Source: Acetivibrio alkalicellulosi (GTDB lineage: Bacteria; Bacillota; Clostridia; Acetivibrionales; Acetivibrionaceae). Taken from it: a stretch of 64,000 bases of DNA. The DNA is taken from assembly GCA_008125075.1 (NCBI GenBank), contig VLTH01000002.1, positions 695,605 to 759,604 of the forward strand. Reading direction: 5' to 3'. Positions within the stretch are counted from its first letter, which is position 1; every line of letters begins with the position of its first letter. This document shows positions 20,295 through 30,010 of the stretch, in pieces. The notes beneath the pieces are model-generated. The model worked only from the letters and a program-made list of their open reading frames with translations, did not search any database and had not been told where the DNA came from. Both the position numbers and the translations under genes were made by a program.

Positions 20295-21134
20295 GTGGAA
20301 AGTTTAATATACTTAAAAGATGTTAAATACAAATACAAAGATAACCAGAATAATACAGCATTAAAGGATATAAATGTAAAGATTGCTAAAGGAGAATTCA
20401 TTTCTATTATAGGTAGTAATGGATCTGGAAAATCTACTTTTGCAAGACTTTTAAATGCAATTATTCTTCCTAGTGAAGGTATTGTAAGGATAAAAGGAAT
20501 GAATTCTTGGGATGACAGCTTTTTATGGGATATAAGAAAGTGTGTTGGAATGGTATTTCAAAATCCTGATAATCAGATTATTGCAATGACAGTAGAGGAG
20601 GATGTTGCTTTTGGTCCAGAGAATCTGGGGCTTTCACATAATGAAATTATACAAAGGGTACATGAGTCCTTAAGAGAAGTTGGAATGGACGAATATATGA
20701 AGGTATCTCCTCAGAATTTATCTCAAGGTCAGAAGCAAAGAGTTGCATTGGCTGGAATACTTGCAATGAGGCCTGAATGTATAGTTTTAGATGAAGCAAC
20801 TTCCATGCTAGACCCTCAAGGGAGAGATAATGTAATGAAAATAATTAAAAGACTAAACACAGAACACAAGATTACAATTATTTATATTACTCAGTACATG
20901 GAAGAGGCAATTATGGCAGATAGGGTGTTGGTGTTTAATGATGGAAGAATACAAATGGATGACAACCCTCAAAAAGTGTTTTCAAATGTTAGTGAGATTA
21001 AAAAATTAGGACTTAGTACTTCTCAAGTTGCAGAGTTGTTTTATGAATTGTCTAAAGAAGGGTATAATTTACCAAAAGATTTGTTGACTATAGAAGATGC
21101 AATTAAAGCTTTCAAGGAAGTTTTGAACTCCTGA
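20295..21134 (+). CDS. ecfA1: Energy-coupling factor transporter ATPase EcfA1
   Basis: One of the two ATPases of the ECF module that powers exchangeable S-components for vitamins and metals. The 279-residue protein carries Walker A GSNGSGKST, the signature LSQGQKQRVALAG and Walker B IVLDEATSMLDP. The GTG start preceded by GGGAG is preferred; an upstream in-frame ATG would start within the rplQ terminator. The last 23 nt overlap a convergent methyltransferase gene, and ecfA2 is about 950 nt further on instead of adjacent. Confidence 0.95.
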   Translation: MESLIYLKDVKYKYKDNQNNTALKDINVKIAKGEFISIIGSNGSGKSTFARLLNAIILPSEGIVRIKGMNSWDDSFLWDIRKCVGMVFQNPDNQIIAMTVEEDVAFGPENLGLSHNEIIQRVHESLREVGMDEYMKVSPQNLSQGQKQRVALAGILAMRPECIVLDEATSMLDPQGRDNVMKIIKRLNTEHKITIIYITQYMEEAIMADRVLVFNDGRIQMDDNPQKVFSNVSEIKKLGLSTSQVAELFYELSKEGYNLPKDLLTIEDAIKAFKEVLNS

Positions 21135-21705
21135 CTATCCAATATCCCTTTTCTTTATTTACAACTTCACAATTTCCGTACACCGATTCAAGTTTCTCAA
21201 AGGTAGATTGTGCGCCTTGCTTTTTTTGAATAACCAGATAAATAAAGCCCCCATTATTTAAAAAGTTAATACTGTTTTCATAAATAGGGTATATTACTTT
21301 TTTCCCAGTTCTGACAGGTGGGTTGCTTACTATAAGGTCAAATTTTTCTTTTACATTAAAAAAACCGTCACTTTGAAAGGCAGTAGCATTTGAAATATTA
21401 TTTAATGAAATATTATTTAATGTAAGATCAATTGCTCTATTGTTAATATCTATCATTGTGACAGAACAATCAGGGTTTAAAGCTGCTAAAGATATTCCTA
21501 CAACTCCATAACCGCATCCAATATCTAATATTTTGCCTTTTACAGATGGTATTGATCGTATTAATAAATCGCTGCCAAAATCAACCTTGCTTTTTGAGAA
21601 AACACCTGCATCAGTAACAAGATTAATTAATCGGTTATGTATATTATATTCTATCTTACTATAGTTGTGTGCCACATCAGGGTTTTCTGAATAATAGTGA
21701 TTCAT
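21112..21705 (-). CDS. Class I SAM-dependent methyltransferase, RsmC/YbxB-like
   Basis: The 197-residue protein has the SAM-binding motif DIGCGYGVVGISLA near residue 62 and the NPPVRTGK motif typical of small-domain methyltransferases acting on exocyclic amines of RNA guanines (the RsmC family). It opens HYYSENPDVAHNYS, common in the Gram-positive YbxB branch. It is transcribed against ecfA1 and ecfA2 and overlaps the end of ecfA1, splitting a normally contiguous gene pair. The rRNA target is inferred from the family only. Confidence 0.88.
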   Translation of the reverse strand: MNHYYSENPDVAHNYSKIEYNIHNRLINLVTDAGVFSKSKVDFGSDLLIRSIPSVKGKILDIGCGYGVVGISLAALNPDCSVTMIDINNRAIDLTLNNISLNNISNATAFQSDGFFNVKEKFDLIVSNPPVRTGKKVIYPIYENSINFLNNGGFIYLVIQKKQGAQSTFEKLESVYGNCEVVNKEKGYWIVRSSKLP

Positions 21706-21725
21706 GTCAAGTTTTCCTCCTATTT

Positions 21726-21927
21726 AGGGTGTGTAACAAAAGTGAAGAAAAATATTCCAGAAACTTAAGTTGCGCAGTCTAGAGCATGTAAATACTCCTC
21801 GTGGCCTTTGCAAAACTCGCTAGCGCTCAAACAATGATCTCCCTTTCCTCGCTGCATTAACAGGCTTTACTACTTGCTTCACAATGTTTCTTCCATAATA
21901 TTCTTCATTTAAATAACATGCACCCTC
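21726..21927. repeat. MITE-like interspersed repeat, copy A
   Basis: About 200 bp bounded by inverted ends: AGGGTGTGTAACAAAAGTGA on the left, and the complement of AGGGTGCATG on the right. Shared internal blocks include ATTCCAGAAACTTAAGTT, AAATACTCCTCG and TCCCTTTCCTCG. No ORF of note. Related copies lie near 35450, 41427, 55309, 55521 and 63075-63163. Confidence 0.8.
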
Positions 21928-22023
21928 CTATTAATATGATAGTGTTTTTAAACTATAAATATTTTAACCAGTATTATTACATGCTATAATTATAATATAA
22001 AATTATAAAAACAGGTGAGAAAA

Positions 22024-22086
22024 ATGATTAATATTTTAATAAAAATAAATATTATTGCTTACCAGAATGAAAGTGTGATAAAGTGA
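22024..22086 (+). CDS. 20-codon leader ORF coupled to ecfA2
   Basis: ATG preceded by ACAGGTGAGAAAA opens a 20-residue reading frame, MINILIKINIIAYQNESVIK. Its TGA overlaps the GTG start of ecfA2 in the sequence GTGA. ecfA2 has no clear ribosome site of its own, so translation of this short frame probably delivers ribosomes to it. The peptide itself, hydrophobic and Ile/Asn-rich, may have no function. Confidence 0.55.
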   Translation: MINILIKINIIAYQNESVIK

Positions 22087-22901
22087 CGATAATAGTTAAA
22101 AATCTTACTCATATATATATGAAGGGAACAGCTTTTGAAAAAAAGGCTCTTGATGATATAAATTTAAAGATTAAAGATGGGGAAATTGTAGGCATAATTG
22201 GTCATACTGGTTCAGGTAAATCGACTTTGATACAGCACTTTAATGGGCTATTAAAGCCATCCTATGGTAATGTTTCTATAGATTCTAATCAAACAAATAA
22301 AATAAATCAAGTTGGAATTGTATTTCAGCAACCGGAATATCAGCTTTTTGAAGATAATGTATATAATGATATAGCATATGGTCTTAAAAAGAAGGATACT
22401 CCTATAGAAATTATTGATAAAAAGATAAATGAAATTATGAAAATTGTAGGTCTATCTAATGATGTTTTAAATAAATCACCTTTTGAACTTTCAGGAGGAC
22501 AAAAAAAAAGAGTGGCAATGGCAGGAATACTTATATTAGAGCCTAAAATATTAGTATTAGATGAACCTGCTGCGGGGTTAGATCCACAGGGACGTGAAGA
22601 TATATATAGATTGATACAAAATTTGCATAAGGAAAAAAAGATTACTATAATTTTAGTTTCTCATAGCATGGAAGATATAGTAACCCTTGTAGATAGATTA
22701 ATTGTGATGAATGATGGGAAAATAGAAATGGATGGTACTATAAAACAGGTATTTGAAAATTTGAACAGACTTGAAAATATAGGTCTTAAGGCACCTCAAA
22801 TCAGATATTTTATGAGGGAATTAAAGAAATTAATTCCTAATTTAAATGAAAACATTTTTACAGTAAAGGAAGCAAAGGAAGAAATAAGAAAGTTTCTGTA
22901 A
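22083..22901 (+). CDS. ecfA2: Energy-coupling factor transporter ATPase EcfA2
   Basis: The second ECF ATPase (272 residues) starts TIIVKNLTHIYMKGTAFEKKALDD, typical of EcfA2 (first block TIIVKNLTHIYMKGT). It has Walker A GHTGSGKST, signature LSGGQKKRVAMAG and Walker B LVLDEPAAGLDP. GTG start overlapping the stop of a 20-codon ORF. In most Clostridia ecfT follows at once; here ecfT is about 24.2 kb downstream, with an accessory block between. Confidence 0.94.
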   Translation: MTIIVKNLTHIYMKGTAFEKKALDDINLKIKDGEIVGIIGHTGSGKSTLIQHFNGLLKPSYGNVSIDSNQTNKINQVGIVFQQPEYQLFEDNVYNDIAYGLKKKDTPIEIIDKKINEIMKIVGLSNDVLNKSPFELSGGQKKRVAMAGILILEPKILVLDEPAAGLDPQGREDIYRLIQNLHKEKKITIILVSHSMEDIVTLVDRLIVMNDGKIEMDGTIKQVFENLNRLENIGLKAPQIRYFMRELKKLIPNLNENIFTVKEAKEEIRKFL

Positions 22902-22920
22902 AGTTTCAAAGCAATTGTCG

Positions 22921-22943
22921 TAGGGAACCATAGGGGTTCCCTA
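22921..22943. terminator. Hairpin between convergent ecfA2 and the GH3 gene
   Basis: TAGGGAACC at 22921-22929 pairs with GGTTCCCTA at 22935-22943 across a 5-nt loop. There is no U-run, so it may be a weak bidirectional stop or a repeat remnant. Confidence 0.4.
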
Positions 22944-22984
22944 GCGAGCAAGAATGGTTATGAGCAACGCAAAGTTTCTTTAAG

Positions 22985-25165
22985 TTATAAAACTTTAAAA
23001 ACAGCTTTTATAAGATCTTCATCTTTTGAAGATCCTCCTACCATTACTTCAAATTCACCTGGTTCAACAAAACTATTTAGATTGGAATCAATAAGTGCAA
23101 GAGAAGATATTGGAATTTTTATTTGAACATTTTTTGTTTCGCCTCCATTTAATTCAACTCTGGCAAAGCCTTTTAATTCCTTGATAGGAGTAGTAACACA
23201 ACTATAAATATCATTTATATATACCTGTACAATTTCAGTTCCCTTAACAGTTCCAGTGTTTTTAACATCTATTGTAAGTAAAAGCTCATCGTCAGTATCA
23301 AGTTCATAAGAAGCCAACTTAAGGTTAGAATACTCATAGCTTGTATATGAAATGCCATAGCCAAAGTGGAAAAGGGGTTCTGATGTTAAATCGGCATACT
23401 TTCCTCCATGCCAGCCAGGATATTGATTATAATAGACAGGTTGTTGACCCACATGTCTTGGAAATGATATTGATAGTTTTCCACATGGATTGTAGTCACC
23501 AAATAAAATTGATGCAACTGCATTACCACCTTCCATACCAGGATTCCAAGCTTCTATAATGGCATGAGCATTATCCTTAACCCATGGAATTGTGAGAGGT
23601 TTGCCGTTTATTAATACAACAATAAGAGGTTTTCCAGTGTTTTTTAGCTCTTTTAAAAGTTCTTCCTGACGACCTAATAAATCAAGGCTTGCTCTATCAC
23701 GAGTTTCTCCATTTAAAACAATTGTATCACCTACAACAGCAATAATAATATCACAGTCAGATGAAATTTTTAATGCAGCATCTATGTTATTTATACTTTC
23801 ATCAATGACGTCGCAGCCTTTTTCATAAACAACTTCAAATTCTGAGCCAGCACGTTTTTTTATGCCTTCAAGAATTGTTACAATAGACGTTGTGTCGTAT
23901 TTGTTATACTCTAGTGTAGATCTTTCAGGAAAATCTCTAGGACCAAAAGACCAGTCTCCTAGTTGAGCAACAACATCATCTGCATTTGGGCCTACTACAG
24001 CAATTTTTTTAATTTTATTGGTAATAGGAAGTACATTTTCTTCATTTTTTAAAAGCACAATTGATTCTAAAGCACTTTTATATGATGCATTTTTATGCTG
24101 ATCACATCCTATAATGCTATTTGAATTACTACAGTCAGGATATCTCTTTTCATCAAAGAGCCCTAGCTTAAATTTCATCAATAATATTCTTAAACACGCC
24201 TGATCAATTAGTTTTTCACTTATAATACCTTTTTTAACCAATTCAACTGCATTATCATAAAACTCAGGTGTAGTCATTATCATGTCATTTCCTGCATTTA
24301 TAACTATTTCACAAGATTTCTTTAAAGAAGGAGCAATTTTTTGCAATGAGTAAAGATTTCCTGTATTATTCCAGTCTGTTACTACAAAGCCTTTAAAATT
24401 AAATTGGTTTTTTAGTATATCTGTAAGAAGCCATTTGTTTGCAGAGCAGGGAAGTCCGTCAATTGAGTTATAACCTGCCATAATAGTAGCACAACCAGCA
24501 TCAACAGCAGCTTTAAAAGGAGGTAAAAAAACAGTCTTCAGCTTTCTAGGTGATACATCACTTTCAGTTGAGTCTCTTCCACCCTGAGTTTCTCCATATG
24601 CTGCAAAGTGTTTAGGGCATGATAGTATACTGTAAGGGTCTGATAGTTTTTCTCCCTGATAACCTTTTACCATGGCAGCCCCAAGTACCCCTGCAAGATA
24701 TGGGTCTTCACCAAAGGTTTCATCTACACGCCCCCAACGCATATCTCTTCCCAGACATAAAACAGGTGAAAATGTCCAGTGTAGACCAGTTAAGATAACT
24801 TCTTTTGCTGTAATATGAGCTACTTCTTGAAGGAGATCGGTATTCCAACTAGAGGATAAACCTAATTGAGATGGAAAAACAGTTGCATCATTGTAAAATG
24901 CATGTCCATGTATTGCATCTATTCCAAAAATAAGGGGGATACCAAGCCTAGTTTCTTCAGACGAAATCTTCTGAAGCCTTATTGCTTCTTCTCCAACAAT
25001 ATGTAAAAAAGATCCTACATTTTTATCTTTTATCCAAAGTTCAGGCTCTTTTCTTCCGTCAACCTGACACATCTGACCTACTTTTTCCTCAATAGTCATT
25101 CTATTTAATAAATCTTGAGCTCTATCTTCATAACTATAACTTTGAATTTTGTATATTTCAGTCAT
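22985..25165 (-). CDS. Glycoside hydrolase family 3 beta-glucosidase
   Basis: This 726-residue enzyme should release glucose (or xylose) from beta-linked oligosaccharides. It has the GH3 N-terminal barrel, with the KHFAAYGETQGGRD block near 185-198 and the nucleophile Asp264 in GFVVTDW. The C-terminal sandwich carries NGETRDR, a likely acid/base region, and a fibronectin-like end domain (SYTSYEYSNLKLA onward). There is no signal peptide, so it acts in the cytoplasm on imported oligosaccharides. The start is the ATG after AAAAGGGAGGG. It is monocistronic, convergent with ecfA2, and starts just beyond a 50-nt palindrome. A cytoplasmic glucokinase (ROK) and a sugar ABC system elsewhere in the window fit the same use. 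Confidence 0.95.
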   Translation of the reverse strand: MTEIYKIQSYSYEDRAQDLLNRMTIEEKVGQMCQVDGRKEPELWIKDKNVGSFLHIVGEEAIRLQKISSEETRLGIPLIFGIDAIHGHAFYNDATVFPSQLGLSSSWNTDLLQEVAHITAKEVILTGLHWTFSPVLCLGRDMRWGRVDETFGEDPYLAGVLGAAMVKGYQGEKLSDPYSILSCPKHFAAYGETQGGRDSTESDVSPRKLKTVFLPPFKAAVDAGCATIMAGYNSIDGLPCSANKWLLTDILKNQFNFKGFVVTDWNNTGNLYSLQKIAPSLKKSCEIVINAGNDMIMTTPEFYDNAVELVKKGIISEKLIDQACLRILLMKFKLGLFDEKRYPDCSNSNSIIGCDQHKNASYKSALESIVLLKNEENVLPITNKIKKIAVVGPNADDVVAQLGDWSFGPRDFPERSTLEYNKYDTTSIVTILEGIKKRAGSEFEVVYEKGCDVIDESINNIDAALKISSDCDIIIAVVGDTIVLNGETRDRASLDLLGRQEELLKELKNTGKPLIVVLINGKPLTIPWVKDNAHAIIEAWNPGMEGGNAVASILFGDYNPCGKLSISFPRHVGQQPVYYNQYPGWHGGKYADLTSEPLFHFGYGISYTSYEYSNLKLASYELDTDDELLLTIDVKNTGTVKGTEIVQVYINDIYSCVTTPIKELKGFARVELNGGETKNVQIKIPISSLALIDSNLNSFVEPGEFEVMVGGSSKDEDLIKAVFKVL

Positions 25166-25185
25166 TTGCAACCCTCCCTTTTATT

Positions 25186-25248
25186 GAAGCAGGGGGACGG
25201 TTCTTTTGCTTCCATGCATGGAAGCAAAAGAACCGTCCCCCATGCTTC
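25186..25248. repeat. Perfect 50-nt palindrome (REP-like element)
   Basis: Bases 25192-25216 are the exact reverse complement of 25217-25241, with no loop. The pairing extends outward as GAAGCA/TGCTTC with one unpaired base. Each arm contains GGGGGACGGTTCTTTTGC, a sequence type I recall as common in intergenic repeats of Clostridia. It lies between two co-directional genes, upstream of the GH3 gene and downstream of the macroglobulin gene. Confidence 0.85.
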
Positions 25249-25330
25249 CTTCTATTATTACATAGATTTAGTGCAATAATCAAGAGGAGGATTTAGAATA
25301 AATTCTATTGCAGCCTTTTATTTATATTTT

Positions 25331-28300
25331 TTACATTTCCACATTTATATTAATAGGTGGAAGGATTGTTTCAACAAATGGGTTATAATAATCGTATACC
25401 CTTACGGCAGACGAATTAACGTTTACAGGATACCCTGGCCTCATTAGAATGTCTAATGACTTTAATTCATTAGGTTGAAAATCTCTAATATATATATCTA
25501 TTCTTCCATAACTTAAGCTGTATTCTTCTATTACTCCCTTTTCTACTAGGCTTTTTAAGCTATAGTCATCCACTGTGAATCCTTGTGGTACGTCTACAAT
25601 AACCATAAGGTTTTGGACAGTATCATTTTTTCTGTTGATAATCATTATATTATTCGTTACCTCTTCATTGACCTTTAAGTTAGTATTAAATCTTCTTGAT
25701 ATTTCAAAATGGTCAGTACTTTTAATCATATCATAGGGAATATAGTATTCCTTAATAATATCATAGGATATGGGATAACTAGTATTTATCATTACTATAT
25801 TTTCATTTTTTATAGTATCAAATTCCAGCTGATAAAGATCAAGTACTTCACCAGATTTAATATCAATTTGTTTTTTTTCATCATTTACCTGTATAGTTAC
25901 AGTGAAGTCTTCTTTAACGGGATTTATACTTTCAATCAGAGCTTTTAAACACAAAATAGTAGCCTGGGTTGTTGAAAAAGCACCATAGGGATCTTTGTTT
26001 GAAATAATATATGATATAAATTGCTGGTTTATATCAGGGTGCAAGCCTGATTTAGATAGTGCTATTGATGCAAGGGCTGTGGTTTGTAAACTTTGTATTT
26101 TTCCATATGATCCATAGTAATCTCTTCTATTAGATTTTAAGTAGGTATAAGTATTTTCTCGGTGAATATTATTTATAAGCTGATTTATAACTGTATCTGC
26201 CATTTTGTCTCCGGTATTTACTAAGATATTAGCAATAAGTGCTAGAGTATAATTATCATCAACTTTATCCAATCCATTTTTTAAGTAGGTTATAGTTCTG
26301 TCAAATCGTGAATCATCTTTACAAACTTCTGATAATGCCCAGGCAATGTATGCATTATGAGAGAAATTATCATATGAATTAATACTATGGCTTCTGCCTG
26401 TAATTTCAAAAGAACCATCTTGTTTTTGTTTTCCAAATAGAAATTCTTTCATTCTATTTATAAGGTCATCATCAACATAATGAACTTTTTTAAGATCATT
26501 AAACTGCATCAGACCATATGCAGTCAGTACAGTTTCCGCAGGTCTATGACCATATAAGGAGAAACCTCCTTTTTCACCATTTACTTCGTATGTCAGGATT
26601 TTTTGAAACCCTTTTTCAATATAATCATATGCAACTTTTTCTATATCCAAACTAGATGTGTTTGTGTCTTTAAGATATTTAAGTACTAAAATATTAGGAT
26701 ATAAGCTAGATGAAATCTGCTCAAAACATCCATTGGGAAGTCTTAATACACCCTCTAAACCACCTACTACATGACTCATATTAGATGTATAAAGATTTAC
26801 TCTTATTTTTTTAGTATCATCAATTGCATTGCTCAAAAAGAAAACATCTTGATTTATTCTTTCTTTAATGCTTCCACTAGAAGCAACTTCATCTATGCAC
26901 AATCCCTGAGGGGATACTTTAACGCTCTTTTTTACAGCATCACTCATTGAATCACTTTGGGCGTCAACTCTAAGGGAGAAGTTGCCAAAACTATTTATTT
27001 TTATTGGTACATATAAAAATTTCTGTCCATTAGGAGGAACTATAACATTTATTTCTGATTGTCCATCTATTAATGTAAACCATTGGTCTTCCTTTATTGT
27101 AAGCGTGACTTCTTTAGAAGAATCTGTGTAGTTGAATACTGTTAAAGGCATTTTGAGTTCATCTCCAGCCTTTAAGTTTCTTGGAAGTTCAAAATCTATA
27201 AAAAAGTCCTGAAAAACAAGAATGTTTTCTGTATTACTACCTAAATAACCATTAATTGAATTAGCAGCAGCCATAACCTTCCAAGTTGTTATGTTGTCGG
27301 CTAGAGGAATTTTAAAAGTTGCCTTACCATCCTGTGCTATAATTTGTGGAGCAAAATACACTGATTCTAAAAAATTACTTCTAAGTGTTTTTGAATTATC
27401 CGAGTCACTTGATAAGGCTTCTGAGTCAAAAGAGTTAGTGACAGATGGTGATACTGAGCCAAAAGAGTTAGTGTCAGATGGTGATGCTGAGTCATGAAGT
27501 TCTCCCGGTGAAAAGTTAGAACCTAAAGTGGTGTTAGGTCTAGCAGAGCTTGTTCCACTTTCCATTGAGAACATAGAATCAAAGTATTTATTATTTAGAT
27601 TATAATTTGGTATCAATATTATTAGTAAAATACAAAAAGTAATTGCTGCGGATATACCTGTGATATTAGGAATAGAGTAATAAGTTTTAAAATACTTTGA
27701 TAAAAGGTTTAGCAATAGTACATAGATTAATGTAGAGGGGATAATTAGCAATAGCATTAATTCTATAATACCAAAATTGATATGAGTATTTGAATAATAT
27801 AAATCTAGTAAAAATGAAACAAGTATAAATATAGCTAAATATCCAGCATAGAAAAATATAAACATTCTAAAAGGCTTAAAGAGTATTAATAAATAAACAA
27901 TTATGAAAATAATTATTATAGCAAGCATCCACCAAAATCGGTTTAGAGTGTTCTGTTTTTGAGTAAAATTATTATGGCTTAACTGGTCTATTTTAGGCCT
28001 TGATAAAGACTCTTCTAAAAGAAGTGCTTTTAAAGTACTTTGTGATGCATTACTCAAAATAGCTTCATAAAACATATGATAATCTTTGTTGTCAGAGGAT
28101 AATGCGTTTTTAATGTTGTCAATTGCCATATCGTAATTTGCCAGTGTAAGAATAGCTTCATCAAGTATACTTAATCCTATTGCACTGTTTAAAGGATTAT
28201 TATTACTGTCCCTAATATCAAAAGAAATCTCTATATCTTCACCAGGTTTAAAGGCTCTATTTTCCTTAATAATATCAACAGTCATATTTTTCTCAGGGTT

Positions 28301-29872
28301 TATAAAAATAGTTTTTTGAGAACGTATAATTCTATTATTTCTATCAGGATTAAAAAGGCCTGCTGGGTTAGTTTGTTTTTCTGCATACATATTTATCAGC
28401 CCATATATATCTTGTGGCAATTCAATTTCTATCCGACTATTATCTGTAATGAAAGTATTTATAATTTGATTATTTTTGCTTATGAAAACTCTTGTGGGTA
28501 TATTGAAGGTGTTACTTACAATGTCTAAAGAAATAGTTTCATTTTGACTGTATACCCCTTTATCAGTCCTGAGTATCATTTCTCTCGAACTGTCATAAGG
28601 AATCTTAAAGTTAATATATTGCTCATGAACAATTTGGTCATGGTCTTCATAATAAATAATGGCATCAATTGTATAATAATCATTATTTAAATTTACTGGT
28701 ATAAATGAGAATTTAGCAATACCATTTTGATCGGTCACAATTTCTCTATTTATATCTCCAGCTAGTCTTATATAAGCTTTTAGGGGAGAACCATCGATTT
28801 TTGTTGTAAAAACATATGCTTCGTTTTCAATTCCAGGTATAAGGCTATTGTTTTCTGGAATAATCTTAGCTATTATTTTACTCATAGAAGAATATATGGT
28901 GATTTCATCAGTTACAAGGTAATTAGAATTGTCAATTACTTCAGCAGTTATTATATTCTGACCTTCAGTATTTATTTTAAAACTAAAGTCTCCTTTGCCA
29001 TATTCATCAAGGAGCAATTGAGTAATTACATCATTATTAACCTTTAGTTTCACATTTGCATTTGATACAGGCTGGCCAAAAAAATATGTTGCGTCAATGG
29101 TTCCTGTGACCTGCTCATTTAATAGATATTCTGTAGAATCTGTTTTTATGGTTACATTAAACTTAGGTAAAATATAGGGAGTTACTTGAAAATCCCTTTG
29201 TAATGAAGAGCTATCAAAGTCTGCTGTAATAGTATATGTTCCGCTATTTACTTTATCACCTACTAAAAAGTTACCGCTGAGAATGCCGTATTCAGAAGAA
29301 GGAAGAGTCTTTTTGTAAACAGTGTTTTGCTTAGCATCAGTTATTGTAACATCAACGTCTGTTTGTAATGGATGATCGTTTCTTGAATCTGTAACTAGTA
29401 CTCTGAAGTTTAGTTCATCACCTGGTCTGTATAATGGTTTGTCAAGAGTTATATTCATGTTATTTGTTGAAGACATATGGTTAATTACAATTTTCTTTAG
29501 AATCCTGTCCCGATTAGTATTTGATGAAACTCTAAAGTCAAGATAGTATTCTCCAGACAAATCTTCAAGGATATTAAAATTTACTGCCAACTGACCTAAG
29601 TCGTCGGTGTAACCCTGAAATACTTCCTTTACACGCTTCTTATTTTCATTTAAAAGATTTATACTGACTTTTGATTTTACAGGCTCGGACTTTTTTGAAT
29701 TTAACACAAAAATTTGACAACTGCCAGGTGCACCACTTATGTACTTTTCCTGAGTTGTAATAGTTATTTCAAGGTTTGAAATGCTTATGTAATAAATAAG
29801 ATTTATTAAGAGTGACAGTGCAAATATGACTCCTGATATAAAAAGTACATACTTAAGGATTTTCTTTTTCAT
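25331..29872 (-). CDS. Alpha-2-macroglobulin family protein with internal membrane segments
   Basis: Bacterial alpha-2-macroglobulins are protease traps at the cell surface. This 1513-residue protein has an N-terminal membrane anchor (about residues 5-30) and a chain of beta-sandwich MG domains, including LDKPLYRPGDELNFRVLV. Between about 645 and 755 it has several hydrophobic helices. A Ser/Asp/Thr-rich linker (about 765-830) follows with two 11-residue repeats (SPSDTNSF, SPSVTNSF), a plausible bait region. Then come the conserved A2M segment ending in ITTWKVMAAA and a thioester domain with GCFEQ (Cys about 1049) and an alpha-toroid. The start follows GGAGGTGGG; a longer frame adds 27 residues before it. 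An SLH-anchored carboxypeptidase lies just upstream on the same strand. The internal helices are unusual for the family. Confidence 0.9.
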   Translation of the reverse strand: MKKKILKYVLFISGVIFALSLLINLIYYISISNLEITITTQEKYISGAPGSCQIFVLNSKKSEPVKSKVSINLLNENKKRVKEVFQGYTDDLGQLAVNFNILEDLSGEYYLDFRVSSNTNRDRILKKIVINHMSSTNNMNITLDKPLYRPGDELNFRVLVTDSRNDHPLQTDVDVTITDAKQNTVYKKTLPSSEYGILSGNFLVGDKVNSGTYTITADFDSSSLQRDFQVTPYILPKFNVTIKTDSTEYLLNEQVTGTIDATYFFGQPVSNANVKLKVNNDVITQLLLDEYGKGDFSFKINTEGQNIITAEVIDNSNYLVTDEITIYSSMSKIIAKIIPENNSLIPGIENEAYVFTTKIDGSPLKAYIRLAGDINREIVTDQNGIAKFSFIPVNLNNDYYTIDAIIYYEDHDQIVHEQYINFKIPYDSSREMILRTDKGVYSQNETISLDIVSNTFNIPTRVFISKNNQIINTFITDNSRIEIELPQDIYGLINMYAEKQTNPAGLFNPDRNNRIIRSQKTIFINPEKNMTVDIIKENRAFKPGEDIEISFDIRDSNNNPLNSAIGLSILDEAILTLANYDMAIDNIKNALSSDNKDYHMFYEAILSNASQSTLKALLLEESLSRPKIDQLSHNNFTQKQNTLNRFWWMLAIIIIFIIVYLLILFKPFRMFIFFYAGYLAIFILVSFLLDLYYSNTHINFGIIELMLLLIIPSTLIYVLLLNLLSKYFKTYYSIPNITGISAAITFCILLIILIPNYNLNNKYFDSMFSMESGTSSARPNTTLGSNFSPGELHDSASPSDTNSFGSVSPSVTNSFDSEALSSDSDNSKTLRSNFLESVYFAPQIIAQDGKATFKIPLADNITTWKVMAAANSINGYLGSNTENILVFQDFFIDFELPRNLKAGDELKMPLTVFNYTDSSKEVTLTIKEDQWFTLIDGQSEINVIVPPNGQKFLYVPIKINSFGNFSLRVDAQSDSMSDAVKKSVKVSPQGLCIDEVASSGSIKERINQDVFFLSNAIDDTKKIRVNLYTSNMSHVVGGLEGVLRLPNGCFEQISSSLYPNILVLKYLKDTNTSSLDIEKVAYDYIEKGFQKILTYEVNGEKGGFSLYGHRPAETVLTAYGLMQFNDLKKVHYVDDDLINRMKEFLFGKQKQDGSFEITGRSHSINSYDNFSHNAYIAWALSEVCKDDSRFDRTITYLKNGLDKVDDNYTLALIANILVNTGDKMADTVINQLINNIHRENTYTYLKSNRRDYYGSYGKIQSLQTTALASIALSKSGLHPDINQQFISYIISNKDPYGAFSTTQATILCLKALIESINPVKEDFTVTIQVNDEKKQIDIKSGEVLDLYQLEFDTIKNENIVMINTSYPISYDIIKEYYIPYDMIKSTDHFEISRRFNTNLKVNEEVTNNIMIINRKNDTVQNLMVIVDVPQGFTVDDYSLKSLVEKGVIEEYSLSYGRIDIYIRDFQPNELKSLDILMRPGYPVNVNSSAVRVYDYYNPFVETILPPININVEM
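27423..27488 (-). repeat. Tandem 33-bp repeat encoding the bait-like linker
   Basis: Two adjacent 33-bp units (27423-27455 and 27456-27488) differ at only a few bases and encode two 11-residue Ser/Thr-rich units inside the macroglobulin gene. Confidence 0.8.
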
Positions 29873-29962
29873 AGACCCACCTCCGGAATTATATATACAT
29901 TTAGACGCAAAAAGAAATAATTGGTTCCGGAAGCACGAAATTGTTTTTAACAAGTTAAAGGG

Positions 29963-29998
29963 CTGCTCACTAATTTCTTAGCGCAACGGCCCCCTTAT
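29963..29998 (-). terminator. Hairpin between the carboxypeptidase and macroglobulin genes
   Basis: On the minus strand AAGGGGGCC and GCAGCCCTT can pair around an interior loop just after the carboxypeptidase stop. The stem is imperfect and the tail (TAACTTGTTAAAAAC) only weakly T-rich. Confidence 0.35.
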
Positions 29999-30010
29999 GA
30001 ATAATAAAAG

